From contig CAJQUW010011033.1 of NCBI GenBank assembly GCA_907163375.1, positions 174,573 to 238,572 of the forward strand: a stretch of 64,000 nt of DNA. The letters are read 5' to 3'. Numbering within the stretch: position 1 is the stretch's first letter; every line of letters begins with the position of its first letter. The notes beneath the pieces were generated by a model. It was not told the origin of the DNA and did not search any database. It saw only the letters and a program-made list of their open reading frames with translations. Made by a program: the position numbers and the translations under genes. Shown piece by piece: positions 22,110 to 31,269 of this stretch. The DNA is from Prostheceraeus crozeri (lineage: Eukaryota > Platyhelminthes > Polycladida > Euryleptidae).

Positions 22110-22925
22110 ATGGATAAAATTAAAGCTGATAATCAAAAAAGAATTGAACAATTAGAAGAGTTAATAAAACAAAGAAATATTATGAAAGAAAATCATCTTC
22201 AACATAGAATGATAAAAGCTGGTATTCAATCTGATATGTATGAAAAAATGCAGCAAACCGAGCAAGTAAAAACTGATTATGAAAAAACTGTCGAACCATT
22301 TAAAACTCTTGAAAAAGAACTTAATGATAAACAAATTGATATAACAGATCCAGAGCACAAAACTATATTAGATGACTATGGATTACTAGAATCAAACATT
22401 AATAAGAAATTACCAAAATCTATGCAATTTGAACATTCTATTTCATTTATAGATGGAAAAACAATACCTAGATTTTATCTCGGTCAAAAAGAAATATTTC
22501 CACAACCTTTTCGAGGTATAATTTTTTCACCAGATAAATCTCCTTTTAATTTAGATAGAAATTTTGTTAATCTTTTAAGAGGAGCAGATTTAAATAATTA
22601 TGCTGTAGAAGATCTCATAAAATATAAAGCTATGTTAGACAGAGTTGGTGCAGTAAAATCTCTTAGACGTTATAAACAATTAGAAAATTTATTATCAACG
22701 GGAGTTAAAGTAGGGAAAGGTTTATCTGAAAAACAGAAAACAGAAACAACTGTATTTTTACCAGATGATCCACAAGAATTACTAAATAGATTAAATATTT
22801 TAATATCTGCAATAAAAGAAGGACATAATTCTAGTTTCAATGAAATTCATGCTATATTGAAAAGACTGTTAGAAAAGAAGATTCTAAATGAAGAGGATTA
22901 TAAAAGTATAACCGGACATCTCTGA
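22110..22925 (+). CDS. Polinton conserved hypothetical protein (coiled-coil N-terminus)
   Basis: 271 residues from the ATG at 22110. I chose this start over an in-frame ATG at 22044 because it follows TATTTTAAAA, the leader seen at every other gene of the element. Residues 1-80 are a charged coiled coil (QKRIEQLEELIKQRN). A globular part follows with DGKTIPRFYLGQKEIFPQPF and then LLRGADLNNYAVEDLIKYK. No enzymatic motif is visible. It lies in the plus-strand cluster upstream of the capsid-like and ATPase genes, so a structural or packaging role is possible but unproven. Confidence 0.6.
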   Translation: MDKIKADNQKRIEQLEELIKQRNIMKENHLQHRMIKAGIQSDMYEKMQQTEQVKTDYEKTVEPFKTLEKELNDKQIDITDPEHKTILDDYGLLESNINKKLPKSMQFEHSISFIDGKTIPRFYLGQKEIFPQPFRGIIFSPDKSPFNLDRNFVNLLRGADLNNYAVEDLIKYKAMLDRVGAVKSLRRYKQLENLLSTGVKVGKGLSEKQKTETTVFLPDDPQELLNRLNILISAIKEGHNSSFNEIHAILKRLLEKKILNEEDYKSITGHL

Positions 22926-22931
22926 TGTCCT

Positions 22932-22952
22932 CCAGGGCTTCGCCCGTAGCTG
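22932..22952. repeat. GC-rich hairpin insert (GGGCTTCGCCC) after a Polinton gene
   Basis: A self-complementary AGGGCTTCGCCCG followed by a short TAGCTG, placed a few bases after a stop codon in otherwise very AT-rich DNA. Same family as the inserts listed under 24781-24820 and in the polymerase gene. Confidence 0.8.
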
Positions 22953-22967
22953 AAATATGTTGTTTCT

Positions 22968-23075
22968 AATTTTTATCTATGATTTTTATCTATGATTTTT
23001 ATCTATGATTTTTATCTATGATTTTTATCTATGATTTTTATCTATGATTTTTATCTACGATTTTTATCTATAATA
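22968..23075. repeat. 13-bp minisatellite between Polinton genes
   Basis: About eight units of TATGATTTTTATC, with slight variants at the end, fill the gap between two plus-strand genes, immediately after a GC-rich hairpin at 22932-22952. Confidence 0.9.
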
Positions 23076-23099
23076 TTTATTCAAAATTTTAACTAAAAA

Positions 23100-23888
23100 A
23101 TGTGTTCAGCAGATTTAGACAAAATTAATAATCATTTAGAAAATTTGACAGAGATTTTGGGTTCATCAAAATTTAGTACGACGTTAAAAATTATAACAAC
23201 TACTTCATCACACACTTGTAATTTAGAACCCATTCTACATTTGGAACAAAATAAAAATTATCAAATTGCATTGACTAGTTTCTCTACATTTAACACTATT
23301 CAAAACGTTATCAAAGATGTGAATGATCAATTTAGATATTCTACTGATAAAGGCAAAACGTGGAAAGTACTAACTTTTCTTCCTGGTTCTTACGAAGTTG
23401 AATCAATATCAAATGAAATTAAGAGACATTTAGGTATACCATTTAAAGATAAGAAACAATTACATTTTGCAGTTGAACCGGCAGTTAATAAATTTTCTCT
23501 TACTTTAGACGAAAATCATCAAGTTGATTTTAATCATGATAGATCATTGTCAAAGCTATTAGGATTTAATAAACAAACTTATAGTCAAGGTTATCATTTA
23601 GGTGAGAAGATTCCAAAAATAACTGAAATAAATTCAATTGTTGTACATTGTGACATTATTGAAGGAGGATATATAAATGGTAAATTATCAAATTTAATAT
23701 TCAGTTTTCCAGCTTTTACTGTACCCATTGGTTATAGACTAAATGTAATTCCACAAACATTAATATATTTCCCTATTACAAGAAAAACTATTAACAACAT
23801 TAACATGAGAATCACTGATGAAAAAGGACAAGAAATAAATTTTGGAGGTGAAGAGATTATGATAGATCTTTTGGTTCGGGAGGTATAA
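23100..23888 (+). CDS. Probable Polinton minor capsid (penton-like) protein
   Basis: 262 residues. The block EPILHLEQNKNYQIALTSFS, then TFNTIQNV, then FRYSTDKGKTWKVLTFLPGS followed by YEVESISNEIKRHLG, matches what I know of the conserved minor-capsid (single jelly-roll) proteins of metazoan Polintons (LD..KNYELALV...F.YS.D.G.TWK.I..P.GSYEI..IN.EI). The remainder is beta-rich, in keeping with a jelly roll that would sit at capsid vertices. It ends in a GC-rich inverted-repeat insert at 23880-23935. Identification rests on remembered family pattern, not on a search. Confidence 0.65.
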   Translation: MCSADLDKINNHLENLTEILGSSKFSTTLKIITTTSSHTCNLEPILHLEQNKNYQIALTSFSTFNTIQNVIKDVNDQFRYSTDKGKTWKVLTFLPGSYEVESISNEIKRHLGIPFKDKKQLHFAVEPAVNKFSLTLDENHQVDFNHDRSLSKLLGFNKQTYSQGYHLGEKIPKITEINSIVVHCDIIEGGYINGKLSNLIFSFPAFTVPIGYRLNVIPQTLIYFPITRKTINNINMRITDEKGQEINFGGEEIMIDLLVREV

Positions 23889-23938
23889 ACTCCCGTTCGA
23901 GAGGTATAAACCCCCCGTTCGAGAGGTATAAACTCCCA
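23880..23938. repeat. Triple GGGAGGTATAAACTCCC-type inverted repeat
   Basis: Three tandem versions of GTTCGAGAGGTATAAACTCC. Each unit can fold (GGGAG/CTCCC), and a CGCGAAGC follows. It straddles the stop of the minor-capsid gene. Confidence 0.8.
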
Positions 23939-24085
23939 CGCGAAGCTAGATAAGTCTAATTTTCTTCTTCTTTAGAAATAAAAATAAAATAAAAATAAAT
24001 TTTTTTATTAAAAAATGAGTGAAGTACTACCATTAAATAAAAAAAACTTAAATTTAATCATCATCCAAATTTATCTAATAAAGTT

Positions 24086-24781
24086 TTGTCAGTTATTTGT
24101 GGAAGATCAGGATGTGGAAAAACGTATCTATTGTTTAAAATTTTGACGACTCCAAATTTTTTGGATTATAACAATCTTATAATTTATACAACAACGGCAG
24201 AACAACCCGTCTATCAATTTTTAAAATATGGATTTGAAAATAATCTTAAAAAAACAGCAATTGCTTCATTATTCAAAGAATATGAAAAATCTGAAGATGA
24301 AGAAGAAATAAGTTCGTGGTGTGAAGAAGCAACAAAAAATAATCAGTTAGTTGAAACCAATAAAAATAAGCATATAAAGATACAACTAATAGATGATAGT
24401 GGTAATATGCAAGATCCTAGTAAACTAGATAAAACAATGAAACATTGTGTAATTTTTGATGATTGTGTTAATGATAGAAATCAGTCAGTTCAGAGAAATT
24501 ATTTTACACGAGGTAGACATAATAACTGTAGTGTTTTTTATTTAACACAAAGTATGTATTCATTAGACGGAAGTGTTATTAGAAAGAATGCAAATATATT
24601 TATACTATTTGAAATAAATGCAAGAAACTTAAGTGATTTGTTAAGAGATTTATGTGTAAGAAATAAAGATGAATTTAAACAATCGTGTAACAATGCTTGG
24701 TCAAAAGATTATGGCTTCATTACAATTAATATTGATAAAAAAATTCATGAAAGAGTTATCGAACAATTGTTCTCTGACTAG
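24086..24781 (+). CDS. Polinton A32-like (FtsK/HerA-type) packaging ATPase
   Basis: Walker A GRSGCGKT lies near the start of the open stretch (residues 6-13), and a Walker B CVIFDDC is at about 120-127. An FTRGRHNNCSVFYLTQSMYS block follows, the sensor-like region typical of A32-type genome-packaging ATPases. It would pump DNA into the capsid. The open stretch begins without a good ATG, so the true start is uncertain; a plausible leader with ATG lies at about 24014. It closes at a GC-rich double hairpin (24781-24820) just before the convergent polymerase gene. Confidence 0.9.
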   Translation: MSVICGRSGCGKTYLLFKILTTPNFLDYNNLIIYTTTAEQPVYQFLKYGFENNLKKTAIASLFKEYEKSEDEEEISSWCEEATKNNQLVETNKNKHIKIQLIDDSGNMQDPSKLDKTMKHCVIFDDCVNDRNQSVQRNYFTRGRHNNCSVFYLTQSMYSLDGSVIRKNANIFILFEINARNLSDLLRDLCVRNKDEFKQSCNNAWSKDYGFITINIDKKIHERVIEQLFSD

Positions 24782-24820
24782 GCTTCGCCTCGAGGGGCTT
24801 CGCCCCGACTGAAAGTCGAT
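24781..24820. repeat. Triple hairpin at the ATPase/polymerase convergent junction
   Basis: GGCTTCGCC, GGGGCTTCGCCCC and GACTGAAAGTC occur back to back between the ATPase stop and the convergent polymerase. Three stable hairpins in 40 bp could also act as a bidirectional transcription stop. Confidence 0.8.
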
Positions 24821-24923
24821 AGAAAATATTTTCGCGGAGTGATAAAAAATATACAAATATAGTGTTTTAATATTTTTTTATTTTATGTATATATGAAATT
24901 TGTCTATCTTAGAAATTAGAAAA

Positions 24924-27900
24924 TTAAAAAGGTTCAGTAGTTATTCCATCAGGTAAAATTTTTCTTTTATCATCAAATGGATCTAATGCTAATTTATGTT
25001 CTTCTTTTAAATACATTTTATGTTTTTTTGAATTAAGTCTATAATTACATGCTGTTTTTATTTCATTATTAAATAATGCATTTTTATAATCTTGAAATGT
25101 TATTTGATTAGCCACTGATGCCTTTGAAATTCCTTTTAATGTTTTATGTGTTTTAATATTATTAGTTGTATCATAACAGTAACATTTAGATTTTAAAAAT
25201 ATAGCTTCTGTTATGAAATCTTCATTTCCTTCTAATTCATCTTTTACTTTACATAAATCAGAAGGATGAATAATATCTTTTATTTTATTAATTTCTTTAT
25301 CAAGTGAAGAACCATATGGTACTGTTAATTCTAAGAAAATAGAATCGGTATCTGTAAAGTGTAATTTATAGTTTTTGCCATAAGCAGGTGCTAAATAATC
25401 ATATATAAAACTATACATAAATAGTTTAGCTAATTCTAATATAGTGAAACCAATGAAATTAAACTTATCATGTTTTACAATGCTTCTTCTTAGATGAACA
25501 GCACAAAGTTCATCACTGAATCTAGTAGTTCTTTTATATGTAGGTTTCCTTGTTAAATTTTGAAATCTATCTCTATCATAAACTATTTCAATATTTTGTC
25601 TATTACGCACATTTTCTAAAGTCTTGCCATAAAATGCATTATTCATTAATTTGAAGAACACGTTTCCAAAATCATCTTTATTTCTTTTAGCTATTTTGCG
25701 TTTTTCAATATTGAACTCTATATAATTTTTTAACCACCTAGATTTTTGATAAAATAGTTTTCGATGTATTTTGGTGAGAATCATTCCATGATCTAAATAC
25801 CAATCTAGCATTCTTCCTTCAACAACATACTTTCCTTTATTGCTTTGTGTTAACATAAGTTTTTTTGTTGGTCTGTATTTTTTAGGAATTAAAGATTTTT
25901 GATAATCTGAAAAATCTTCTATATTAGGAATTTTGTTTTCGGGACAGAAAGGATAATATTTTGTTGCGTCTTTTATATAATCAGGGTATACTAAATCAAC
26001 TTCATATACATAACCAAAATTATTTTCACCATCATATGTTCTTTGATAATCAAGAATATTACACCATGACATTTCACCTGTTGGTAATTCTTGTATCATG
26101 CAAGAAGAATATAAGCTATTAAAATCATAATATAACAAATAGTTTTCTCTCATGATTTCATCAACTGCTGCTTGACTATCTTCATTTGATATAAGTCCTT
26201 CTATATTTTGATTAAACAATTTTATAAACTGATCACTTTCTTCTGGAGATAAAGGTTTCATTATTCCATAATCATCAGGATTTACTTTTTTATTGTAACA
26301 CTGTACATAACGATTACCTAAAACTGATGAAACTCCACCTCTAATTCCAGATTCAAAAAATAATAATTTATCATATGTATTTTCTTTATAATGTTTAAGT
26401 TTAACGGACTTTGTCCTAGAGCCATCGGCTTGAACACCAGTATGTTTTAATCCTGCTAGCCATGTTAAACCTGGTGTAGAATAACAATAACATGGATCTA
26501 TTCCGTAATATTCTAAACACATATCACGAAAGTTTTCAAAAAGATCAGCTAGTATTAACACATCTATCTGAAGATATTTCATTGTATAATCATACATTGT
26601 TTTACAATTTAACTCTCTCCAATTCTTTTCAGCTTCTGCATAGTCTTCGTCAGATAATTGTGATTGTTTTAATGTTGATTTAAATTTATTTATTGGAGGA
26701 AGTTGTTTTTCTTCCATAATTTTATTCACAGAATTAAAATCAGTCTTCGACTGTGGACCGCAGGTTTTATCTCCAGTTATATCAGTCTTCGACTGTGAAC
26801 CATAGGTCGACTGTGAGCCGCAGGCTATATACTCATACGGAAATATTCCTTTTAAAGGTTTTAAATTATATTTATTTAATATTTTACATTGTTCAGATTT
26901 CAAAGTTTTTCCCATAACATCTAATGAATAAGGAGTAAAAAATCTAAATGCATCTAAAATTCTAATACAACCTAATTGCATTGAAAAATATTCTTCTTCT
27001 GTTTTACATAGTACATTTATTTGTTGTTGTTGTAATTTTTCAGATGAAAATAAATCTTTCATTACTAGATGGAAATCATATTTAGAACCATTATAGAAAT
27101 ATAGAGGAACAAAGTTATATTTAAATTTATTAGCATTAAGATTACAAGAATTATGTGCTGCACCTCTATATAATCCATTTAGATGATCATGATCTTTTAC
27201 CTTATCAAGATATCTACCTCTGCCATTTTTATAATTTTTTGCAAATTCTTTTCCACAGTAATAACAATTTGTTTCATTAACAAAATTAATTTTTTCTTTT
27301 TCTGTTAATGGCATCATTGGAATATTTGTTTCAAGCAATTGTGAAAAACGTCCTTGTAATTCTTCTACTTTCTTTGTAAACATTTCTGAACTATCTTCAC
27401 CATAGTATTGTAAATATTCTGATTTAAATAATTCAGGATAATTTGAATGAATGTACATTCCCCAACATAATGGTTTTTGTTCAAATAAATATTTTTCTTT
27501 GCTTTGTTCAGGTGCACTTTTTTCATAATTACAAACCGAAGGTTCTAGGGCTTGGCCCGTACCATTTTCAGAATTATCATTTTTAGAATCGGGCGAAGCC
27601 CTGGAACTTTCCGTTCGATTTTGTGTCATATTAACATTATATGCTTCAAAATCACAATAAATAGTAAAGGGTACTTTATTTTTGAAATACCATTTATTAT
27701 ATTCTAAATAATCATCTTTTGGAAACGTGTTTCTGACTGCTTCATTTTGTTGACAATTCTCCAAATGTCTATTCATTTCTTCTAAAGTTCTAAAACTTGT
27801 CATACATTGAAGACAAGGAAAATTTTTATTATCTGAAGTTTTTGTAAATATAGAAACATCTTTACACAATATAAAATGACCCTGATAATATAATATATTC

Positions 27901-29270
27901 GCTTGTGCTGGTTGTTTTGACTGTTCTAGTTTTTCAAATTCATCTTTATATATTTCATGTGTTTCATTAATTTCTTTTGTAATATTAAATGTATTTTGAT
28001 AATAATTTTGATTTAATATTTGTAGCTGATAAATATATTCTTTATCATATTGTTCTTTATATTGTTGTAGACATTTTTTTAAACATTCATTTAATCGGAG
28101 CGAAGCTCCTCTGGCTTTAGCCGATTCTTTATTTTCTTCATTATTTAATTCTTTATTATTTAATTTTTTATTATTTTCTTCATTTAGTTTTTGAATTGTT
28201 TCTATCTTATTTTGATATTTATGGTGATATTCTTGTAGTAACATTTTTGTTTGTTGTTGATAATCTATTTTACATTTTTGTAAACTTTTATTTAAATTTT
28301 CTAATTTTTGTTGATATTCTGAAGATAAAGATGAATATTTGTAATTATAATCATCAGTACGTCCTTTATAATTATTATGATTAATCATTATTGGTGATAG
28401 TGTTTTAACAAGTTCAAATTTTTCAGTACATATTATATTTCCTTGGTAAAAAATATTATGATGCATGTAATTTCCTCTATCATTATATACTATTTCTGAT
28501 TGGCATAAATTTTTATTATTCAAATAAAATTTTTTTGAATCTGAGTAAAGTGGAGTAATTTTACCAATAGAAACATAATTCACATTTAATTCAAAAACAT
28601 TTACTTCTATTAAATTTTTATTCTTTTTATGAAACTTTATTAACCTATTATAATCATATGGAAATTCATGTAAACCATCCGAAAGATCAAATTCATTTAT
28701 GTATTCTTCTTTATTGTAATGACTTAGTCTTTCTTTGTGATATTTTGCAGGATGTAAATGTGCTATAATACTCCACAGAAAACAATAATCATCTTCATTT
28801 TTTATGTTGATTATTTGTGGTGAACTGAAAGGCAAAGGAACATAACTACCACCAGTATTATTTTTATATTTATCAATTACTATTTTCTTAGATAGTATTT
28901 TAACAAATCTCCAACCAGATTCACGTAACTGGGCTTCAATTATACAATTTTCTAATTTAAGTATCATCGATTGAAATATGGGTTGTATATTATTTACATT
29001 ATGAATTTCTTGTGACTTTGTAAAATGTCCTTGTATTATTTCTTCAGGAATTCCATCAGATCCATTTTTTGTATAAAGTACTTCTACATTCATATAACAT
29101 TTGAAAGATTTCTTAAATATATTATAAAAGTTGGTTAGAATATCAGAAAAAGTTTTATCGGTTTCATTATATTCAACGGGCGAAGCCCTGAAAGACATCT
29201 TTGATGTCCCGCGAACAGATTCATTAAATAAATATTTTATATCTGTTAATGGCGAAGCCCTGGAAGACAT
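24924..29270 (-). CDS. Polinton protein-primed family B DNA polymerase (pPolB)
   Basis: About 1448 residues. The N-terminal block has DDYCFLWSIIAHLHPAKY (about 155-175), common in animal Polinton polymerases. A C2H2-type finger CLQCMTSF..H...C lies near 490, and Exo I YCDFEAYN near 538. An HNH-like zinc motif CYYCGKEF...DHDHLNGLYRGAAHNSCN follows near 690. The polymerase motifs are DFNSLYSS (about 1048), NNAFYGKT (about 1210) and FTDTDSIF (about 1308). It would replicate the element from a terminal-protein primer. Several GC-rich hairpin inserts are translated in frame as S-R-A-S-P-like hexapeptides and neighbours. The N-terminal boundary is uncertain because a finger-bearing frame lies just upstream. 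Confidence 0.95.
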   Translation of the reverse strand: MSSRASPLTDIKYLFNESVRGTSKMSFRASPVEYNETDKTFSDILTNFYNIFKKSFKCYMNVEVLYTKNGSDGIPEEIIQGHFTKSQEIHNVNNIQPIFQSMILKLENCIIEAQLRESGWRFVKILSKKIVIDKYKNNTGGSYVPLPFSSPQIINIKNEDDYCFLWSIIAHLHPAKYHKERLSHYNKEEYINEFDLSDGLHEFPYDYNRLIKFHKKNKNLIEVNVFELNVNYVSIGKITPLYSDSKKFYLNNKNLCQSEIVYNDRGNYMHHNIFYQGNIICTEKFELVKTLSPIMINHNNYKGRTDDYNYKYSSLSSEYQQKLENLNKSLQKCKIDYQQQTKMLLQEYHHKYQNKIETIQKLNEENNKKLNNKELNNEENKESAKARGASLRLNECLKKCLQQYKEQYDKEYIYQLQILNQNYYQNTFNITKEINETHEIYKDEFEKLEQSKQPAQANILYYQGHFILCKDVSIFTKTSDNKNFPCLQCMTSFRTLEEMNRHLENCQQNEAVRNTFPKDDYLEYNKWYFKNKVPFTIYCDFEAYNVNMTQNRTESSRASPDSKNDNSENGTGQALEPSVCNYEKSAPEQSKEKYLFEQKPLCWGMYIHSNYPELFKSEYLQYYGEDSSEMFTKKVEELQGRFSQLLETNIPMMPLTEKEKINFVNETNCYYCGKEFAKNYKNGRGRYLDKVKDHDHLNGLYRGAAHNSCNLNANKFKYNFVPLYFYNGSKYDFHLVMKDLFSSEKLQQQQINVLCKTEEEYFSMQLGCIRILDAFRFFTPYSLDVMGKTLKSEQCKILNKYNLKPLKGIFPYEYIACGSQSTYGSQSKTDITGDKTCGPQSKTDFNSVNKIMEEKQLPPINKFKSTLKQSQLSDEDYAEAEKNWRELNCKTMYDYTMKYLQIDVLILADLFENFRDMCLEYYGIDPCYCYSTPGLTWLAGLKHTGVQADGSRTKSVKLKHYKENTYDKLLFFESGIRGGVSSVLGNRYVQCYNKKVNPDDYGIMKPLSPEESDQFIKLFNQNIEGLISNEDSQAAVDEIMRENYLLYYDFNSLYSSCMIQELPTGEMSWCNILDYQRTYDGENNFGYVYEVDLVYPDYIKDATKYYPFCPENKIPNIEDFSDYQKSLIPKKYRPTKKLMLTQSNKGKYVVEGRMLDWYLDHGMILTKIHRKLFYQKSRWLKNYIEFNIEKRKIAKRNKDDFGNVFFKLMNNAFYGKTLENVRNRQNIEIVYDRDRFQNLTRKPTYKRTTRFSDELCAVHLRRSIVKHDKFNFIGFTILELAKLFMYSFIYDYLAPAYGKNYKLHFTDTDSIFLELTVPYGSSLDKEINKIKDIIHPSDLCKVKDELEGNEDFITEAIFLKSKCYCYDTTNNIKTHKTLKGISKASVANQITFQDYKNALFNNEIKTACNYRLNSKKHKMYLKEEHKLALDPFDDKRKILPDGITTEPF
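26741..26826. repeat. CAGTCTTCGACTG hairpin cluster inside the polymerase gene
   Basis: CAGTCTTCGACTG occurs twice with a third partial copy (GTCGACTG), each followed by TG(G/A)(A/G)CC(G/A)(C/T)AGG-like sequence. Translated in the polymerase as repeated G-S/P-Q-S-K-T-D units. It lies between the exonuclease and polymerase motifs. Confidence 0.75.
27541..27617. repeat. Two double-hairpin inserts inside the polymerase gene
   Basis: One at 27541-27562 (GGTTCTAGGGCTTGGCCCG) and one at 27591-27617 (GGGCGAAGCCC then GGAACTTTCCGTTC). Both are read through in frame. Confidence 0.75.
28095..28121. repeat. GGAGCGAAGCTCC hairpin insert inside the polymerase gene
   Basis: A perfect GGAGC/GCTCC stem with a GAA loop, translated as A-R-G-A-S-L. 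Same loop, different stem from the GGGC versions. Confidence 0.75.
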
Positions 29271-29382
29271 CTTTGATGTTCGTGTTCCGCTTCATCGGTT
29301 CGTTCAGCTTCATCAAATTCATCAGTATCGCTAAATAAATATCTTCCATCTGGTACGGGCGAAGCCCTAGAACCTTCGGTTT
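29177..29382. repeat. Three double-hairpin inserts at the start of the polymerase gene
   Basis: At 29178-29214, 29250-29282 and 29356-29382. Each begins (G)GGCGAAGCCC and is followed by a second hairpin: GACATCTTTGATGTC in the first two, GAACCTTCGGTT in the third. Loops are GAA, TTT or TTC. Confidence 0.8.
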
Positions 29383-29635
29383 GTATGGTCTCATCTTCAC
29401 TATTAAAAACTTTTTTATATTCCGAATGTGAATAATCATCAAACATTTTTTTAACTTTTATATCAGTAGGCAATGTTTCTAGATAGTTTTTATAACTATT
29501 TAATTTTAATATATTTCCTTCATCAACTCGTTCTACATTTTGTAAATGCAATTTACTATTTAAATGAGATTGATAACTTCTTTTTGTTTGCAACTTTTTT
29601 TTACATAAGTTACAATAAAACTTGGTATTTTCCAT
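29246..29635 (-). CDS. Polinton zinc-finger-bearing ORF upstream of the polymerase
   Basis: From the ATG at 29635, preceded by an A-rich leader, the frame encodes FYCNLCKKKLQTKRSYQSHL then NSKLHLQ, a C2H2 finger (CxxC...HxxxxxH), and then charged sequence. Two hairpin inserts fall in it, one read as EGSRASPV. Fingers of this kind usually sit at the N-terminus of animal Polinton polymerases, so it belongs functionally with the polymerase gene that follows it. Confidence 0.6.
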   Translation of the reverse strand: MENTKFYCNLCKKKLQTKRSYQSHLNSKLHLQNVERVDEGNILKLNSYKNYLETLPTDIKVKKMFDDYSHSEYKKVFNSEDETIQTEGSRASPVPDGRYLFSDTDEFDEAERTDEAEHEHQRCLPGLRH

Positions 29636-29769
29636 TTTTTTTATTTTTTTAGAGAAAATTTAAGAAAAAATTTGTGTTTTAATTTTAGATATAAACATTT
29701 TAATATCAAGGACTTGAGTGTTATTTTATATTATTATATATTACACGTTCTTTAGTTATTTTTTTTCTT

Positions 29770-29926
29770 TATCATATTAAGTTTAATCATATTAAGTTTA
29801 ATCATATTAAGTTTTATCATATTAAGTTTTATCATATTAAGTTTTATCATATTAAGTTTCATCATATTAAGTTTCATCATATTAAGTTTTATCATATTAA
29901 GTTTCATCATATAATGTTTTATCAAA
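29770..29926. repeat. 15-bp minisatellite (ATCATATTAAGTTTA)
   Basis: Roughly ten units of ATCATATTAAGTTT plus one variable base (A, T or C). It lies at the 3' side of the minus-strand gene 29897-30601. Confidence 0.9.
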
Positions 29927-30601
29927 AGATAATTTAAATTTATTTTCACTAACTATTGATTCTTCATCATCATAAATTGATTCTTCATCATCATAAATTG
30001 ATTCTTCATCATCATCATAAATTACACTTTTTGGGATTGGATACCATTCCCTGATAGGAATATCTAATTCTAAATTACATTTCTTATCTGATAATAATAT
30101 AATAGAGAAAAATATTGGTCTTTGTTCTCTTTTGGAAAATTTAATAACACCACTATAATCTGAATCACTTTTAGTTTTTATTAAAGATGATAAAATTTTA
30201 AATTGATTAGATGTAAATCCTAATTTAAATTTTGTAGACCCGACACATAGTTGTCTAACAGTATCTTCAACTATTCCATCATTATTATTTTCAATTGTAA
30301 GAAAATGAAATTTAGATAAATTTTTATAATTACTAATATTTTTATAATCTTTTTTACCATTTACACCTTTTTCAGATGTTACAGAATCATCATTATTATC
30401 ATAAGATTCTTTAAGATCGGGCAAAGCCCTAGAACCTTCGGTTCGTTTATTATGATTATGGTCATTGTTAATAGTATAAGGTGTAGTCCACATATAAATT
30501 TTCTCTTGTTGAGCTAAACCATTTATATAAGATTTTAATAAATTAATATTTAAGTTGGAATATAATCCTATATACGTATCATCATCATATCTTTGGGGCA
30601 T
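29897..30601 (-). CDS. Polinton hypothetical protein with acidic repeats
   Basis: 234 residues with a central folded part (LCVGSTKFKLGFTSNQFKIL, then IPIREWYPIPKS) and a C-terminal tail of three ESIYDDE-type units encoded by a short tandem repeat at about 29956-30020. A hairpin insert at 30418-30446 is read as EGSRALP. No known domain. It is transcribed with the 30796-31164 frame from the same divergent intergenic region, and the two may belong to one transcription unit. Confidence 0.5.
   Translation of the reverse strand: MPQRYDDDTYIGLYSNLNINLLKSYINGLAQQEKIYMWTTPYTINNDHNHNKRTEGSRALPDLKESYDNNDDSVTSEKGVNGKKDYKNISNYKNLSKFHFLTIENNNDGIVEDTVRQLCVGSTKFKLGFTSNQFKILSSLIKTKSDSDYSGVIKFSKREQRPIFFSIILLSDKKCNLELDIPIREWYPIPKSVIYDDDEESIYDDEESIYDDEESIVSENKFKLSFDKTLYDET
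30418..30446. repeat. Double-hairpin insert in a Polinton hypothetical gene
   Basis: CGGGCAAAGCCC followed by GAACCTTCGGTTCG. The second hairpin is perfect. Translated in frame as EGSRALP. Confidence 0.8.
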
Positions 30602-30795
30602 TTCTAATGTTTCTTGTTTATAAATTGTGTCTCTATAATAAACTTGACATAATAATTCTTCATTATGTTTTTTACTCTCTATGTGAATGTTATATTGATT
30701 TTGTTCATCAACAAATAATCTTATTTTTTCTTTGGAAAAAGATTTTAATTTTTTAACTAATTCTTTAATATTGATATAATTAATAATTTTAGTTT

Positions 30796-31164
30796 CTATC
30801 CAATCAGTATTACTAATTGGTAAAACTGCTCTAATAAATCATAAACATTATTATGGCCTATTATAACCATATTTTCTTTATTTAATTCAACATAAGCTAC
30901 ATCATTATATTTACTTACAATCTCCATAAATTTAATAAATGGATCACCTGGAAATAAACAATAATTAGTTTCTATAGAAGGTAGACCTTTAGTCTGTTCT
31001 CTAAATATTTCGGCTTGTAATTGAAATAAAATATTAACATCTATACATGGATTATTATTATTATTATTATCAAAACATTTATTTTCAAATCCCGTTGATC
31101 TCGTCGAATAAGAAGAACAGGATGATGCGGGCGAATATAATTTTTTTAAATTTGGATTTTCCAT
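30796..31164 (-). CDS. Polinton hypothetical protein, serine/asparagine-rich start
   Basis: 122 residues from an ATG after a TTTTTTT/AAAAAA leader. The start is low complexity (SPASSCSSYSTRS, then an Asn run NNNNNN), followed by a more ordered part (LQAEIFREQTKGLPSIETNY, then FPGDPFIKFMEIV). No domain recognised. It is divergent from the fibre-like gene at 31270 and shares the promoter region 31165-31269 with it. Confidence 0.45.
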   Translation of the reverse strand: MENPNLKKLYSPASSCSSYSTRSTGFENKCFDNNNNNNPCIDVNILFQLQAEIFREQTKGLPSIETNYCLFPGDPFIKFMEIVSKYNDVAYVELNKENMVIIGHNNVYDLLEQFYQLVILIG

Positions 31165-31269
31165 TTTTTTATTTTTATTAGAAAAAATTTTATTTTTTTA
31201 TTTTTATTAGAAAAAATTTTATTTTTTTATTTTTATTAGAAAAAATTTTACTTTTTTATTGTTTTAAAA
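31165..31269. promoter_or_regulatory. Divergent Polinton intergenic region of three ~31-bp A/T repeats
   Basis: Three nearly identical units of TTATTTTTATTAGAAAAAAT plus flanking T-run separate the minus-strand gene starting at 31164 from the plus-strand gene at 31270. Both start codons directly abut it, so it is the only place for promoters of both. Confidence 0.55.
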
